The notes under the pieces were generated by a model. That model had not been told where the DNA came from, did no database searches, and saw only the letters and a list, made by a program, of their open reading frames with translations. The translations under genes and the position numbers were made by a program. Positions 1 through 8,945 of a stretch of DNA of 64,000 nt are shown here, piece by piece (within the stretch, counting starts at the first letter, position 1; each line of letters opens with the position of its first letter). This stretch comes from Lichenihabitans psoromatis (lineage in GTDB: Bacteria; Pseudomonadota; Alphaproteobacteria; Rhizobiales; Beijerinckiaceae). The DNA lies in the NCBI RefSeq assembly GCF_004323635.1, contig NZ_CP036515.1:1116001-1180000 (forward strand), read 5' to 3'.

Positions 1-161
1 CCGGGTTGATCACTCGGCGGGCGTTGGACATCGGGAGCCTGGATTGCAATCCAATCGAGGCGCCGCACGGAACGATTGGAGCGACCCAGCACGGACCATC
101 GCCCGCCAACACAGGCGTCGACTCTCGTTAGAAGCGATCGACGATTGCTATATGTCGAATT

Positions 162-238
162 TGGCGCGCCCGGAACGATTCGAACGTCCGACCCTCAGAT
201 TCGTAGTCTGATGCTCTATCCAGCTGAGCTACGGGCGC
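162..238 (-). tRNA. tRNA-Arg (anticodon ACG)
   Basis: Reading the minus strand gives a full cloverleaf. The acceptor stem GCGCCCG pairs with CGGGCGC, the D arm contains TAGCTCAG, and the anticodon stem TCAGA/TCTGA encloses the loop CTACGAA with anticodon ACG at positions 34-36. The T arm GGACG/CGTTC encloses TTCGAAT. The discriminator is G and the 3' CCA is encoded in the DNA. ACG (read as inosine-CG) decodes CGU, CGC and CGA. No integrase or repeated tRNA end is seen beside it. Confidence 0.97.
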
Positions 239-480
239 GCATGCCGCGAGGGGCAAAACGATCCGGAAACAGATCGTAGGCCCGACCGGATCGGTCAGGC
301 TGCAGTGACGGTCGTGTACCCAATCCCAATCGGCTTGGCAACCCGCATTTAAGGTTCCTGGCCCGATCGACCCGTCATGTCAGGCAAAAAGACCGCCTCG
401 TCGGCAGCATGGCCGAGCAAGCAGTCGCAAACGAGTTGCAAGCCCGTGTCGCCTCCCGGCGAGCGCCGTCGGTTAGATCG

Positions 481-897
481 TCACGGCTGACGGGCCGCTT
501 CGTCCCGGCGCATGGGCATCGCGTCGATCGTCGGAAACAGAACGTCGGGGCCAAGCGGCGTCTCGGACGACATCTTCGTGCCGCCATCCTTACCGATCAG
601 CAGCACGCGAAACCCTGCACCATCGACTTCGGCGGCCGCCCGGAGGGCTCGCGCCTTGGCGCCGTCGCCCACCGCCTCGACGAGCGCGAGATCACGCTCC
701 GCGGCGCCCTTCTGCATGGCCCGGAACATCGTCTTCTGCTCAAGCAGTTGCGGATCGTCCGCCGAAGGAGCCGACACCAGCAGAACACGATGCGTCCATC
801 GATACGGCGCGAGCGGATTGGCTGCCGCACCGGCTGGGGAAATGGCCGCCACGAAGGTCGAAGCCGTCAAAGCGGCGATCAGAAACGTCTGGGTCAT
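481..897 (-). CDS. Secreted DUF4174-family protein
   Basis: Encodes 138 residues. An N-terminal signal peptide (hydrophobic stretch about residues 4-20, then AGAAANP as likely cleavage region) precedes a compact domain with the pattern of DUF4174: an early Y-x-W-x-x-RVLLV strand, a central ERDLALVE strand and a later GFRVLLIGKDGG strand. DUF4174 proteins are thought to have a thioredoxin-like fold and to be periplasmic or outer-membrane associated; no enzyme activity is assigned. I chose the ATG at 897 over one at 924 because AGGGA lies seven bases upstream and the hydrophobic segment then starts at once. It is divergent from the MBL-fold gene. Confidence 0.72.
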   Translation of the reverse strand: MTQTFLIAALTASTFVAAISPAGAAANPLAPYRWTHRVLLVSAPSADDPQLLEQKTMFRAMQKGAAERDLALVEAVGDGAKARALRAAAEVDGAGFRVLLIGKDGGTKMSSETPLGPDVLFPTIDAMPMRRDEAARQP

Positions 898-1010
898 GGT
901 CGGGTCCCTGCGAAACGAGATCATGGGATCAACGCCGCCACGGCTCCGATGTTCGCTTGCCCGGTGTTTTGCAGTGCACGCGGCCCCGCGACCGCGCTAA
1001 GATCGGGACC

Positions 1011-2009
1011 ATGCAGCTTCCCGCACCACTTCCCCATCCGCGCTCCGACCATTTCGACGGATCGCATTTTTTCAATCCGGGCGTCGATACCGACAAGACA
1101 GCCGCTGATCTTTTGCGCTGGAGGCGGACCGGACATCGGGCGTTATGGCCCGCCCATCGGGACAATCTCCCCTACCCACCCGCACCATCGCGCATCGATG
1201 CCGGCGAGGTCGCCGTGACATTCATCGGCCATGCGAGCGCCCTGATCCGAACCGCGGACTGCACCATCCTGGTCGATCCCGTCTTTTCTGAGCGGGTGAG
1301 CCCGATCAGCTTTCTCGGGCCGAAACGGATCCGCCCGCCGGGCCTGTCGATCGACCAGCTGCCGCCCATCGACCTCGTTCTGCTCACCCATAACCACTAC
1401 GACCACATGGATCTGCCGAGCCTCCGCGCGTTGCGGACGCGACCATCTCCCCGCGGCAAGCGGGTTCCCATCGTGACCGGCCTCGGCAACGGGGCCTATC
1501 TGGCGCGCAAGGGCATTGCGGGCGCGGCCGAACTCGATTGGTGGCAGGCGATCGGGCTTCGCCTGAGCGTGTCGATCACGTTCGTGCCGGCGCAACATTG
1601 GTCGAGCCGCTCCCTGAGTGACCGCCGCCAGACGCTCTGGGGCGGCTTTATGATCGAGAGCGGAGCGAGCCGCATCTATGTCGCAGGCGACAGCGGCTAT
1701 TGCGGCTGGTTCTCGGAGATCCGCCGGCGCCTTGGCGAGCCGGATGTCGCGCTGCTGCCGATCGGCGCTTACGAGCCGCGCTGGTTCATGCAGAGCCAAC
1801 ACATGAATCCGGCCGAGGCCGTTCGGGCCCATCAGGATTTGCAGGCTCGCCACAGCATCGGGATGCACTTCGGTACGGTCCAATTGACCGACGAGCCGAT
1901 CGACGAGCCGCTTCTCGCCCTTGGCCAAGCCCGCGCCGAGGCGGGGCTCACGATCGATGACTTCACGACCTTGGACGTGGGTGAAACGCGGGTCATCCCG
2001 CCGCGCTGA
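1011..2009 (+). CDS. MBL-fold metal-dependent hydrolase (NAPE-PLD/UlaG-like)
   Basis: Encodes 332 residues. The metallo-beta-lactamase signature HNHYDH is at about residues 127-132, preceded by the strand IDLVLLT. A metal-ligand Asp lies in YVAGDSGY, and a C-terminal GMHFGT supplies the last His. The opening block ('VTFIGHASALI', then 'ILVDPVFSERVSP') is typical of the branch that includes N-acylphosphatidylethanolamine phospholipase D and UlaG-like lactonases. The fold and a two-metal hydrolase activity are well supported; the substrate is not. No signal peptide is seen, so it is probably cytoplasmic. The ATG at 1011 is preferred over a longer frame from 957 because the conserved region begins soon after it. 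It lies just upstream of rpsA, where cmk is more usual in this group. Confidence 0.85.
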   Translation: MQLPAPLPHPRSDHFDGSHFFNPGVDTDKTAADLLRWRRTGHRALWPAHRDNLPYPPAPSRIDAGEVAVTFIGHASALIRTADCTILVDPVFSERVSPISFLGPKRIRPPGLSIDQLPPIDLVLLTHNHYDHMDLPSLRALRTRPSPRGKRVPIVTGLGNGAYLARKGIAGAAELDWWQAIGLRLSVSITFVPAQHWSSRSLSDRRQTLWGGFMIESGASRIYVAGDSGYCGWFSEIRRRLGEPDVALLPIGAYEPRWFMQSQHMNPAEAVRAHQDLQARHSIGMHFGTVQLTDEPIDEPLLALGQARAEAGLTIDDFTTLDVGETRVIPPR

Positions 2010-2155
2010 GACGCGGCCTCAAGGTGCATCGGTCACGCTCCGTTGCGTCTCCGGCAGGTTTCTGCTATGGCGCTCTTCTGTTGCTGTTACGCCGTCCCGG
2101 CTCCATCTTTGGGATCGGGCCGTTTCGGTTTCGAGACGACCAACCGCCTGCCCTC

Positions 2156-2189
2156 GCCGGCCCCGCGCCGGCCCGCCCTTTTGGGGCGG
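2156..2189 (+). promoter_or_regulatory. Tandem hairpins in the rpsA leader
   Basis: The 277-base gap before rpsA contains two abutting perfect stem-loops. The first is GCCGGC/GCCGGC with a five-base loop (2156-2172) and the second is CCGCCC/GGGCGG with a TTTTG loop (2173-2189). Further pairing (GGAG...CTCC and CCGA...TCGG) follows. S1 genes in other bacteria are translationally autoregulated through structured leaders, so a control role is plausible but unproven. There is no U-run, so the second hairpin is not a good intrinsic terminator. Confidence 0.4.
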
Positions 2190-2286
2190 AGGATCGCTCC
2201 GATAACGGACGATCGTCGGCGTCGACAGGCACCCTGAAACACCAACCCGGCCGGCGCCGCCCGTCAAGGGCACTCCAGGAGATTGA

Positions 2287-4083
2287 ATGTCCGCTGTTGT
2301 TTCCAACTCACGCACCCCGACGCGTGAAGACTTTGCCGCTCTGCTCGACGAGAGCTATGGCAATAACGATGCGTTCGAAGGAACCGTCGTCAAGGGTATT
2401 ATCGTCGCCATCGAAAAGGATGTCGCGGTCATCGACATCGGTCTGAAGACCGAAGGTCGCGTTGCCCTCAAGGAATTTACCGGCCCGAACCGCGAAGCCG
2501 CCCCCAAGGTCGGCGACGAAGTCGAGGTCTATCTCGAACGCGTCGAAAACGCGCTCGGCGAGGCCGTGATCTCGCGCGACAAGGCCCGTCGCGAAGAGAG
2601 CTGGGTCAAGCTCGAAAAGGCGTTCGAGAAGCAGGAAAAGGTCGAAGGCGTCATCTTCAACCAGGTCAAGGGTGGCTTCACGGTCGACCTCGACGGCGCT
2701 GTCGCGTTCTTGCCCCGCTCGCAGGTCGATATCCGTCCGGTGCGCGACGTCGCGCCGCTGATGGGCATCCCGCAGCCGTTCCAGATCCTCAAGATGGATC
2801 GCCGTCGCGGCAATATCGTCGTGTCGCGTCGGACCGTGCTTGAAGAATCCCGCGCCGAGCAGCGTCACGAGATCGTGGCGAACCTCGAAGAGGGTCAGGT
2901 GATCGACGGAACGGTGAAGAACATCACCGATTACGGCGCATTCGTGGACCTCGGCGGCATCGATGGCCTGCTGCACGTCACCGATATCGCATGGCGTCGC
3001 GTCAACCATCCCACGGAAGTGCTGAACATCGGCCAGACCGTGAAGGTGAAGATCATCAAGATCAACCACGAGACGCACCGCATCTCGCTGGGCATGAAGC
3101 AACTGCTGGACGATCCGTGGCAGGGCATCGAGGCCAAATACCCGATCGAGGCGCGCCTGTCGGGCCGCGTCACCAACATCACCGACTACGGCGCCTTCGT
3201 GGAGCTCGAGCCGGGGATCGAGGGTCTTATCCACGTGTCCGAGATGTCGTGGACGAAGAAGAACGTCCACCCCGGCAAGATCGTGGCGACGAGCCAGGAA
3301 GTCGACGTTCAGGTTCTGGAAGTCGATCCGGTCAAGCGCCGCATCTCGCTCGGCCTCAAGCAGACGCTCGCCAATCCGTGGGAGAGCTTCGCCGAGCAAT
3401 TCCCGACGGGATCGATCGTCGAAGGCGAGGTCAAGAACAAGACCGAATTCGGTTTGTTCATCGGCCTCGAAGGCGATGTGGACGGCATGGTCCATCTCTC
3501 CGACCTCGACTGGACGAAGCCTGGCGAGCAGGTGATCGACGACTTCAAGAAGGGCGACATGGTCAAGGCGCAAGTGCTTGACGTCGACATCGAAAAGGAG
3601 CGCATCTCGCTCGGCATCAAGCAGCTCGCCGGCGACCCCTTCGTCTCGAAGGCTGCCGATTCCGAGCCGGTATTCGCTGTTGCGGGCACCGATGCGGCTA
3701 CGGCCGGCACCACCCCGGCTCCGGCTGGCGGCCCGGGCGAATTGCGCAAGGGCGCGGTCGTCACCTGCGAGATCATCGAAGTTCGCGATGGCGGCGTCGA
3801 TGTGAAGATCGCCGGGACGGACCTCACCTGCTTCGTCCGTCGCGCCGAATTGGCGCGCGATCGCAACGATCAGCGTCCGGATCGCTTTGCGGTTGGCGAA
3901 AAGGTCGATGCACGCATCACCTTGTTCGACCGGAAGGCCCGCAAGGTCGCCGTGTCGGTCAAGGCGCTCGAAATGGCCGAGGAAAAGGAAGCCATCGCTC
4001 AATATGGGTCGGCTGATTCCGGCGCGTCCTTGGGCGACATTCTCGGTGCGGCGCTCAAGCGTCAGCGCGACAACCAGAACTAA
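2287..4083 (+). CDS. rpsA: 30S ribosomal protein S1
   Basis: Encodes 598 residues, a normal length for alphaproteobacterial S1. Six S1/OB-fold RNA-binding repeats can be followed, at roughly 29-95, 113-180, 200-268, 285-355, 372-442 and 485-560. Repeats 3-5 carry the clear 'G-x-V-x-N-x-T-[DE]-[YF]-G-x-F' pattern (for example KNITDYGAFVDLGG and TNITDYGAFVELEPG) and the 'RISLG(M/L)KQ' ending. S1 binds the 30S subunit and unwinds and recruits mRNA leaders during initiation. The ATG is preceded by CAGGAG six bases upstream. A structured leader precedes the gene and a strong terminator follows it, so it is probably monocistronic. The usual cmk upstream partner is absent here. Confidence 0.98.
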   Translation: MSAVVSNSRTPTREDFAALLDESYGNNDAFEGTVVKGIIVAIEKDVAVIDIGLKTEGRVALKEFTGPNREAAPKVGDEVEVYLERVENALGEAVISRDKARREESWVKLEKAFEKQEKVEGVIFNQVKGGFTVDLDGAVAFLPRSQVDIRPVRDVAPLMGIPQPFQILKMDRRRGNIVVSRRTVLEESRAEQRHEIVANLEEGQVIDGTVKNITDYGAFVDLGGIDGLLHVTDIAWRRVNHPTEVLNIGQTVKVKIIKINHETHRISLGMKQLLDDPWQGIEAKYPIEARLSGRVTNITDYGAFVELEPGIEGLIHVSEMSWTKKNVHPGKIVATSQEVDVQVLEVDPVKRRISLGLKQTLANPWESFAEQFPTGSIVEGEVKNKTEFGLFIGLEGDVDGMVHLSDLDWTKPGEQVIDDFKKGDMVKAQVLDVDIEKERISLGIKQLAGDPFVSKAADSEPVFAVAGTDAATAGTTPAPAGGPGELRKGAVVTCEIIEVRDGGVDVKIAGTDLTCFVRRAELARDRNDQRPDRFAVGEKVDARITLFDRKARKVAVSVKALEMAEEKEAIAQYGSADSGASLGDILGAALKRQRDNQN

Positions 4084-4130
4084 GACGTCACGCTCCGGGC
4101 CCTCACTGCCCCGGATACGACTCGCATCGA

Positions 4131-4165
4131 AGCCCGCGCGGGGCATTACCCCGCGCGGGCTTTTT
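4131..4165 (+). terminator. Rho-independent terminator of rpsA
   Basis: A perfect 13-bp GC-rich stem (4131-4143 with 4149-4161), a five-base loop CATTA and a run of five T follow the rpsA stop codon by about 50 bases. This is the clearest intrinsic terminator in the window. Confidence 0.95.
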
Positions 4166-4228
4166 CGTCGCCGTCGGTTCTCGCGCCGACGCCGAAGCCT
4201 CAACCGACCCTTGAGCCACGGGACACCC

Positions 4229-5515
4229 ATGATGACTCACGCCATCGGCATCGACTTCGGCACCACCAACTCGACCGTCGCGATCGCGGACCAGCATGGC
4301 CGCGTCGAAAACATCTCCTGGCCGTCCGCCGAGGGCCCGTCCGAGGTGTTTCGCACTGCCCTCACGTTTTGGAGCGAGGGACGCATGCCGAAGGCGACAC
4401 TGCGTCATGTCGGCGGCCCGGACGCGCTCCAGCGCGCCCTCTCGCCCGACGGCCATCATCGGTTTGTCCAATCGATCAAGACCTATGTGGCGACGGCTTC
4501 GTTCACGGAGACGCGGCTGTTCGGCAAGCGCTTCACGATCGAGGCGCTGATCGCGACATTTCTCAATCATCTGCTGGCGCAGGACCGCGACCGCGTCATC
4601 ACGCCGAATGTGCCGATCGTCGGCGGCCGTCCAGTCGTGTTCGCCGGCGGGCGACCCGACGAGGCGCTGGCGGTCAAGCGGCTTCAAAGCGCTTATGCGG
4701 AAGCCGGTCTGCCACAGGTGGATCTCGCCTATGAGCCACTGGGCGCCGCCTATTGGTATGCCCGCAATCTCAAACGCGACGAAACCGTGCTGGTCGCCGA
4801 TTTCGGGGGCGGCACCAGCGATTTCTCGGTCATCCGTTTCACGCGCGACGCGGCTGGCCGCCTCGAGGGCACGCCGCTGGCCCATTCGGGCGTCGGCGTC
4901 GCGGGCGACACGTTCGATTATCGGCTGGTCGACCATCTGGTCTCGCCGCAACTCGGTAAGAACAGCCATTATCGCTCGTTCGACAAGCTGCTGCCCTTCC
5001 CGGCTTATGTGCATGCGGCCTTCGCCCAATGGCATCAGTTGTCGTGGCTGAAGACCAGCAAGGTCATGGCCGAGTTGAAGAGCCTCGCGGCTTCGAGCGA
5101 CGTGCCCGAGCGGATCGAAGCGCTGATGACGTTTCTCGACATGGATCTCGGCTTCGAGCTCTACCGCGCCATCAGCGCCGTCAAGATGCGGCTCTCGTCC
5201 GAGGAGCAGGCCGAGCTGGATTTCCACTCGGGCGGCGTGACGCTTCGAGCCAAGGTGACGCGTCGCGACTTCGAGCGCTTCATCGCGCCGGACCTCGCCC
5301 GCATCTCAGCCGCGACCGACGAGGCCATGGTAGCCTCGGGTCTCGGCACCGATGACATCGACGCCGTGTTCATGACGGGCGGAACCTCCTACGTGCCGGC
5401 CGTGCGGCGCCTGTTTGAGGATCGCTTCGGCCCGGAGCGGCTGCATACCGGCAACGCGTTCCAATCCGTCGCGTCCGGTCTCGCTTTGCTGGCCGCCGAC
5501 CGGGCCCGACGCTAG
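4229..5515 (+). CDS. Hsp70-family protein, short YegD-like form
   Basis: Encodes 428 residues with the actin/Hsp70 ATPase fold. Phosphate-1 motif GIDFGTTNS is at about 7-15, phosphate-2 motif VADFGGGTSDFS at about 189-200, and the adenosine motif MTGGTSYVPAVRRLF is near 385. It stops soon after the ATPase domain and lacks the peptide-binding beta-sandwich and lid of DnaK (about 640 residues), which is the arrangement of Escherichia coli YegD. A role as an atypical chaperone or nucleotide switch is inferred. Two adjacent ATG codons (4229 and 4232) make the exact start uncertain by one residue. It follows the rpsA terminator, so it has its own promoter. Confidence 0.88.
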   Translation: MMTHAIGIDFGTTNSTVAIADQHGRVENISWPSAEGPSEVFRTALTFWSEGRMPKATLRHVGGPDALQRALSPDGHHRFVQSIKTYVATASFTETRLFGKRFTIEALIATFLNHLLAQDRDRVITPNVPIVGGRPVVFAGGRPDEALAVKRLQSAYAEAGLPQVDLAYEPLGAAYWYARNLKRDETVLVADFGGGTSDFSVIRFTRDAAGRLEGTPLAHSGVGVAGDTFDYRLVDHLVSPQLGKNSHYRSFDKLLPFPAYVHAAFAQWHQLSWLKTSKVMAELKSLAASSDVPERIEALMTFLDMDLGFELYRAISAVKMRLSSEEQAELDFHSGGVTLRAKVTRRDFERFIAPDLARISAATDEAMVASGLGTDDIDAVFMTGGTSYVPAVRRLFEDRFGPERLHTGNAFQSVASGLALLAADRARR

Positions 5516-5550
5516 TCGCTACGCTGCAGCGGCGTGGGTCAGGCCTGCCA

Positions 5551-6381
5551 TCACGTGTCGGTATCGGTCGACGAAGCGATGTCCTTCTGCGCCTCGAGTG
5601 CCGCAAGGCGTTGCGTCAATGCGTGATGGACGCGCTTGTAGGAGTCCGCTCCCAGCACGAGACGAAACGGTGCCGGGCGGCGCTCTGCCGATGCGATCAT
5701 GACATCGGCCATCTTGTCGACATCTCCCGGCAGCGGAAAGGCGCCCGACGAAACGGCACGGCGCATTTCCCCGACCGGTGTGTCGTCGTAGATCGACATC
5801 GGGGGCGAGCTCACCAGTCCGGCGCCGAAGTTCGTCTTGGTGGGGCCCGGCCCGACGATCGTGAAGTCGATACCGAAGGGTGCGACCTCCTGAGCTACGG
5901 ACTCGATGAAGCCTTCGATGGCGAATTTACTGGCGTGATAGAGGCTGAAATTCGGATAGGCGATCTGGCCTCCTTCCGACGAGACCTGCATGATCCGTCC
6001 GCCACCCTGGGCGCGGAGATGTGGGAGGGCGGCCCGGATGACCTGGATCGACCCCACCACATTGGTGTCGAACTGCCGCTCGATCTGCTCGTCGGTCACC
6101 TCCTCGGCGGCGCCGAACAGGCCGTAGCCGGCATTGTTCACGACGACGTCGATCCGGCCGAGGGCGGCGAAAGCTCGGCCGACGACATGGCGTACCTCAG
6201 CGGTGTCGGTGACATCCAGCGCGGCGGTCCAGAGGCGATCGCCAAACCGGGCCGCGAGATCATCGAGGGCGCTCACCGTTCGCAACGTCGCGGCCACCCG
6301 GTCGCCATGGTCGAGAAGTCGCTGCGTCAACGCACGACCGATGCCGGAGGAGGTGCCGGTGATAAACCAAGTCTTGCTCAT
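5551..6381 (-). CDS. Short-chain dehydrogenase/reductase
   Basis: Encodes 276 residues. The Rossmann cofactor motif TGTSSGIG is at 8-15, NNAG at 82-85, and the catalytic Tyr-x3-Lys is YHASK at 148-152 with Ser at about 134-135. This is a classical SDR that oxidises or reduces an alcohol or carbonyl with NAD(P)(H). The Arg-rich strand after beta-2 does not settle cofactor preference and the substrate is unknown. The ATG at 6381 places the glycine motif at the normal distance; an upstream ATG at 6417 would add an atypical leader. It is divergent from the LysR gene, which probably controls it. Confidence 0.9.
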   Translation of the reverse strand: MSKTWFITGTSSGIGRALTQRLLDHGDRVAATLRTVSALDDLAARFGDRLWTAALDVTDTAEVRHVVGRAFAALGRIDVVVNNAGYGLFGAAEEVTDEQIERQFDTNVVGSIQVIRAALPHLRAQGGGRIMQVSSEGGQIAYPNFSLYHASKFAIEGFIESVAQEVAPFGIDFTIVGPGPTKTNFGAGLVSSPPMSIYDDTPVGEMRRAVSSGAFPLPGDVDKMADVMIASAERRPAPFRLVLGADSYKRVHHALTQRLAALEAQKDIASSTDTDT

Positions 6382-6431
6382 GAGGATGCCTTTCGCGAGC
6401 CGTGCAACACAGCCCATGAGGACAAGCTAAG

Positions 6432-6471
6432 CCTATCGATCCATGCGACTATCCGCATAGATCTGCATAGG
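6432..6471. promoter_or_regulatory. Inverted-repeat operator between SDR and LysR genes
   Basis: The 106-base divergent gap contains long imperfect inverted arms, CCTATCGATCCATGCG on the left and CGCATAGATCTGCATAGG on the right. Position, size and AT-rich centre fit a LysR-type recognition/activation site that would serve both divergent promoters. The site is seen in sequence; binding is inferred. Confidence 0.6.
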
Positions 6472-6487
6472 CTAGTGAAGAAATCCC

Positions 6488-7381
6488 ATGAAAGACCGGC
6501 CGACACTTTCTGACATGACAGCCTTCATGGCCATCGTGGCGCATCGGAGCTTCAGCAAGGCTGCCCAAGAGCTCGGTCAGTCGCCATCCACGCTGAGCCA
6601 CATGGTGCGAAATCTCGAGGCGAAGATGGGAGTACGTCTCCTGCATCGCACGACCCGGAGTGTGTCCACGACTGAGGCCGGAGACCAACTGGCGACCCGC
6701 TTGCGACCCGTGCTGAAGGATTTCGATCTCGCGATCGACGAAATCGGGGCCTTGCGCGGACGCCCGAGCGGAACCTTGCGGATCAACAGCAGCGACATAG
6801 CGATCCGGCTGCTACTCGCCTCGGTGGTTCCGACATTCCTGGCGCGCTATCCGGAGATGTCGCTCGATCTTGTCACAGACGGCATGTTGAGCGACATCAT
6901 CGCGAAGGGGTTCGACGCGGGGATTCGGCTAGGCGACGATGTGCCTCGCGACATGATCGCCATACGCTTCGGGGGAGACGTGCGTTTCGTTCCCGTCGCA
7001 TCTCCGCTTTACATCGCGGCAAACCCGGCGCCGACCACCCCCGAGGATCTGCGACACCATACTTGCATTCGCTTTCGTCTCCCGAGCGGCAGGCTGTTCC
7101 ACTGGGAATTCGAAAAACACGGTCAGAGCATCAGCATCGATGTTCCCGGCCCGCTGACACTCGACTCGATGAGTCTGATGGCCGAAGCCGCCGCCGACGG
7201 CCTGGGGATCGCCTATCTGTCCGACGATGTGGCGCGCTCGTTCATCCAACGCGGTGCCCTACGACTCGTGCTGGAGGATTGGTGTCCCGCGATCCCGGGA
7301 CTGTTTCTCTACTACCCTGGACATCGGCACGTGCCACCTGGATTGCGGGCCTTCATCGACGTCCTGAAAGAGCGATCCTGA
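6488..7381 (+). CDS. LysR-family transcriptional regulator
   Basis: Encodes 297 residues, the usual length for the family. The N-terminal winged helix-turn-helix (about residues 5-63) has the typical series 'F-x-A-I-V-A-H-R-S-F-S-K-A-A-x-E-L' and 'S-P-S-T-L-S-H-M-V-R-N-L-E'. The remaining two-thirds is the periplasmic-binding-like effector domain, including the conserved 'GTLRINSSDIA' opening. Such proteins are usually autoregulatory and control the divergently transcribed neighbour, here the SDR gene. The effector is unknown. Confidence 0.93.
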   Translation: MKDRPTLSDMTAFMAIVAHRSFSKAAQELGQSPSTLSHMVRNLEAKMGVRLLHRTTRSVSTTEAGDQLATRLRPVLKDFDLAIDEIGALRGRPSGTLRINSSDIAIRLLLASVVPTFLARYPEMSLDLVTDGMLSDIIAKGFDAGIRLGDDVPRDMIAIRFGGDVRFVPVASPLYIAANPAPTTPEDLRHHTCIRFRLPSGRLFHWEFEKHGQSISIDVPGPLTLDSMSLMAEAAADGLGIAYLSDDVARSFIQRGALRLVLEDWCPAIPGLFLYYPGHRHVPPGLRAFIDVLKERS

Positions 7382-7478
7382 ACGGCGTCCTCGCACCGCA
7401 AGGCGGCGCGGAACGTGAATTCCCTCGCGTGGGATCTTGGTCTAGGGTCCGGTCTAAACCCATTCAGTCGAGATCCTC

Positions 7479-8450
7479 ATGTCCCATATCGCCGGATCAA
7501 CTGCCGATTACCTCGTCGACCGCCGCCGGATGAGGCGCAAATTGTTCTTCTGGCGCGCCATCGCCTGCGTGATCGTCGCTCTGGCGCTGGTCGGCATCGG
7601 GTTGCAGATCGTTGGTCCGCGCGGCGCCGGCACGCTGGTGCCGCATATTGCACGCCTCAAGATCCAAGGTGTCATCACGGGCGATGACGCGACCATCAAG
7701 CTCCTCGACGAGATCGCGACCTCGAATGCGACAGCCCTCATCCTGTCGCTGGAAAGTCCGGGCGGCACTACTGTCGGCTCTGAGCGGCTGTATGATGCGA
7801 TCCGCAAAGTCGCGGCCAAGAAGCCAGTCGTCGCGACCGTCGGCACCATGGCGGCGTCGGGTGCCTATATCGCGGCCCTTGGGGCCGACCACATCGTGGC
7901 GCGTGGGAATTCCCTCGTCGGCTCGATCGGTGTGCTGTTCGAATTTCCCAACGTCTCCGGACTACTCGACAAGGTGGGCGTAAAAGTCGAGACCGTGAAG
8001 TCGGCGCCGCTCAAGGCGTCGCCGAACGGTTTCGAGCCGACCAGCGATGCGGCCCGCGCGGCACTCGCCTCCCTGGTGAGCGACAGTTTCGATTGGTTCA
8101 AGGCGTTGGTGAAGGACCGCCGCCACATGAGCGACACCGACCTCGCCGCCGTCGACGATGGTCGCGTCTTCACCGGCCGGCAAAGCATGCCGCTCAAGCT
8201 GATCGACCAGATCGGCAGCGAAGAGGATGCCGTGGCCTGGCTCGAAACCCAGAAAGGCGTCGCAAAAGGATTACCGATTCGCGATTGGAAAACCGACCGA
8301 AGCCTTGAGCGGCTTGGCCTTTTTGGCGCCGCCGCAACGCTGGCCGATGGGCTCGGCTGGTCAATGGTCGGGCATCTGCTGCATCAGACCGCTGCCCTCG
8401 AAGAGGCCCCGAAGCTTGACGGTCTGGTCTCCATTTGGCAGGGTAGCTGA
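7479..8450 (+). CDS. sppA: S49 signal peptide peptidase SppA
   Basis: Encodes 323 residues, the short single-domain SppA class. A membrane anchor at about 24-45 follows a basic N-terminus. The catalytic serine is in MAASGAY (Ser127) and the general-base lysine is in PLKASPN (Lys179), with the preceding ESPGG strand-turn at about 92-96. It degrades leftover signal peptides and membrane fragments on the periplasmic side. It sits directly before ihfB, a pairing seen in many Hyphomicrobiales. The ATG lies after GAGATCCTC. Confidence 0.93.
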   Translation: MSHIAGSTADYLVDRRRMRRKLFFWRAIACVIVALALVGIGLQIVGPRGAGTLVPHIARLKIQGVITGDDATIKLLDEIATSNATALILSLESPGGTTVGSERLYDAIRKVAAKKPVVATVGTMAASGAYIAALGADHIVARGNSLVGSIGVLFEFPNVSGLLDKVGVKVETVKSAPLKASPNGFEPTSDAARAALASLVSDSFDWFKALVKDRRHMSDTDLAAVDDGRVFTGRQSMPLKLIDQIGSEEDAVAWLETQKGVAKGLPIRDWKTDRSLERLGLFGAAATLADGLGWSMVGHLLHQTAALEEAPKLDGLVSIWQGS

Positions 8451-8522
8451 GTGAATTGAAGGGTTACGGGGCACGGAATTTGAGCCTTATCGTGACCCAG
8501 CCGTAGCGGATTTGGGGCCAAG

Positions 8523-8807
8523 GTGATCAAGTCGGAACTCGTCCAGCGGATCGCTGAAAAGAACCCACACCTCTACCAACGCGACGTCGAACGCATCGTC
8601 AACGCCATCCTGGACGAGATCACCAATGCTCTGACGCGGGGCGATCGCGTCGAGTTGCGGGGCTTTGGCGCCTTCTCGATCAAGCGCCGCGACGCTCGCC
8701 TCGGCCGCAATCCGCGCACCGGCGCTCATGTCGATGTCGACCAAAAGGCTGTGCCATTCTTTAAAACCGGCAAGGAAATGCGCGAGCGCCTGAACGTCAG
8801 CGCCTGA
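8523..8807 (+). CDS. ihfB: Integration host factor beta subunit
   Basis: Encodes 94 residues of the HU/IHF fold. The diagnostic beta-arm region GRNPRTG is present, and '[14 protein letters not shown]' and '[15 protein letters not shown]' match IHF-beta. With IhfA it binds and sharply bends specific DNA sites in promoters, recombination sites and origins. The start codon is GTG (GTG-ATC-AAG), which matches the usual 'M-I-K-S-E-L-V' beginning of alphaproteobacterial IhfB. It follows sppA by 72 bases. Confidence 0.95.
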   Translation: MIKSELVQRIAEKNPHLYQRDVERIVNAILDEITNALTRGDRVELRGFGAFSIKRRDARLGRNPRTGAHVDVDQKAVPFFKTGKEMRERLNVSA

Positions 8808-8945
8808 GTTTATCCCGAGCGTTCCGGCCTCGGACAATTGGGACAGGGTCGTCGACGGCAGGACACAATCCTGGCCCACATCGTTGGCGTCATACTCTGA
8901 ACTGTCCCGCACGATCGCCCCGCGTCCGAAAGGTCTCGATATTCC

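Noticed and set aside
41..52. Palindrome GGATTGCAATCC near the window start
   Set aside because: Short, isolated, with no gene start nearby; could be chance.
2308..4230. Long open frame on the minus strand opposite rpsA
   Set aside because: Composition is a mirror of S1 codons (Asp/Leu/Arg-rich, no domain) in a high-GC gene; rpsA is certain.
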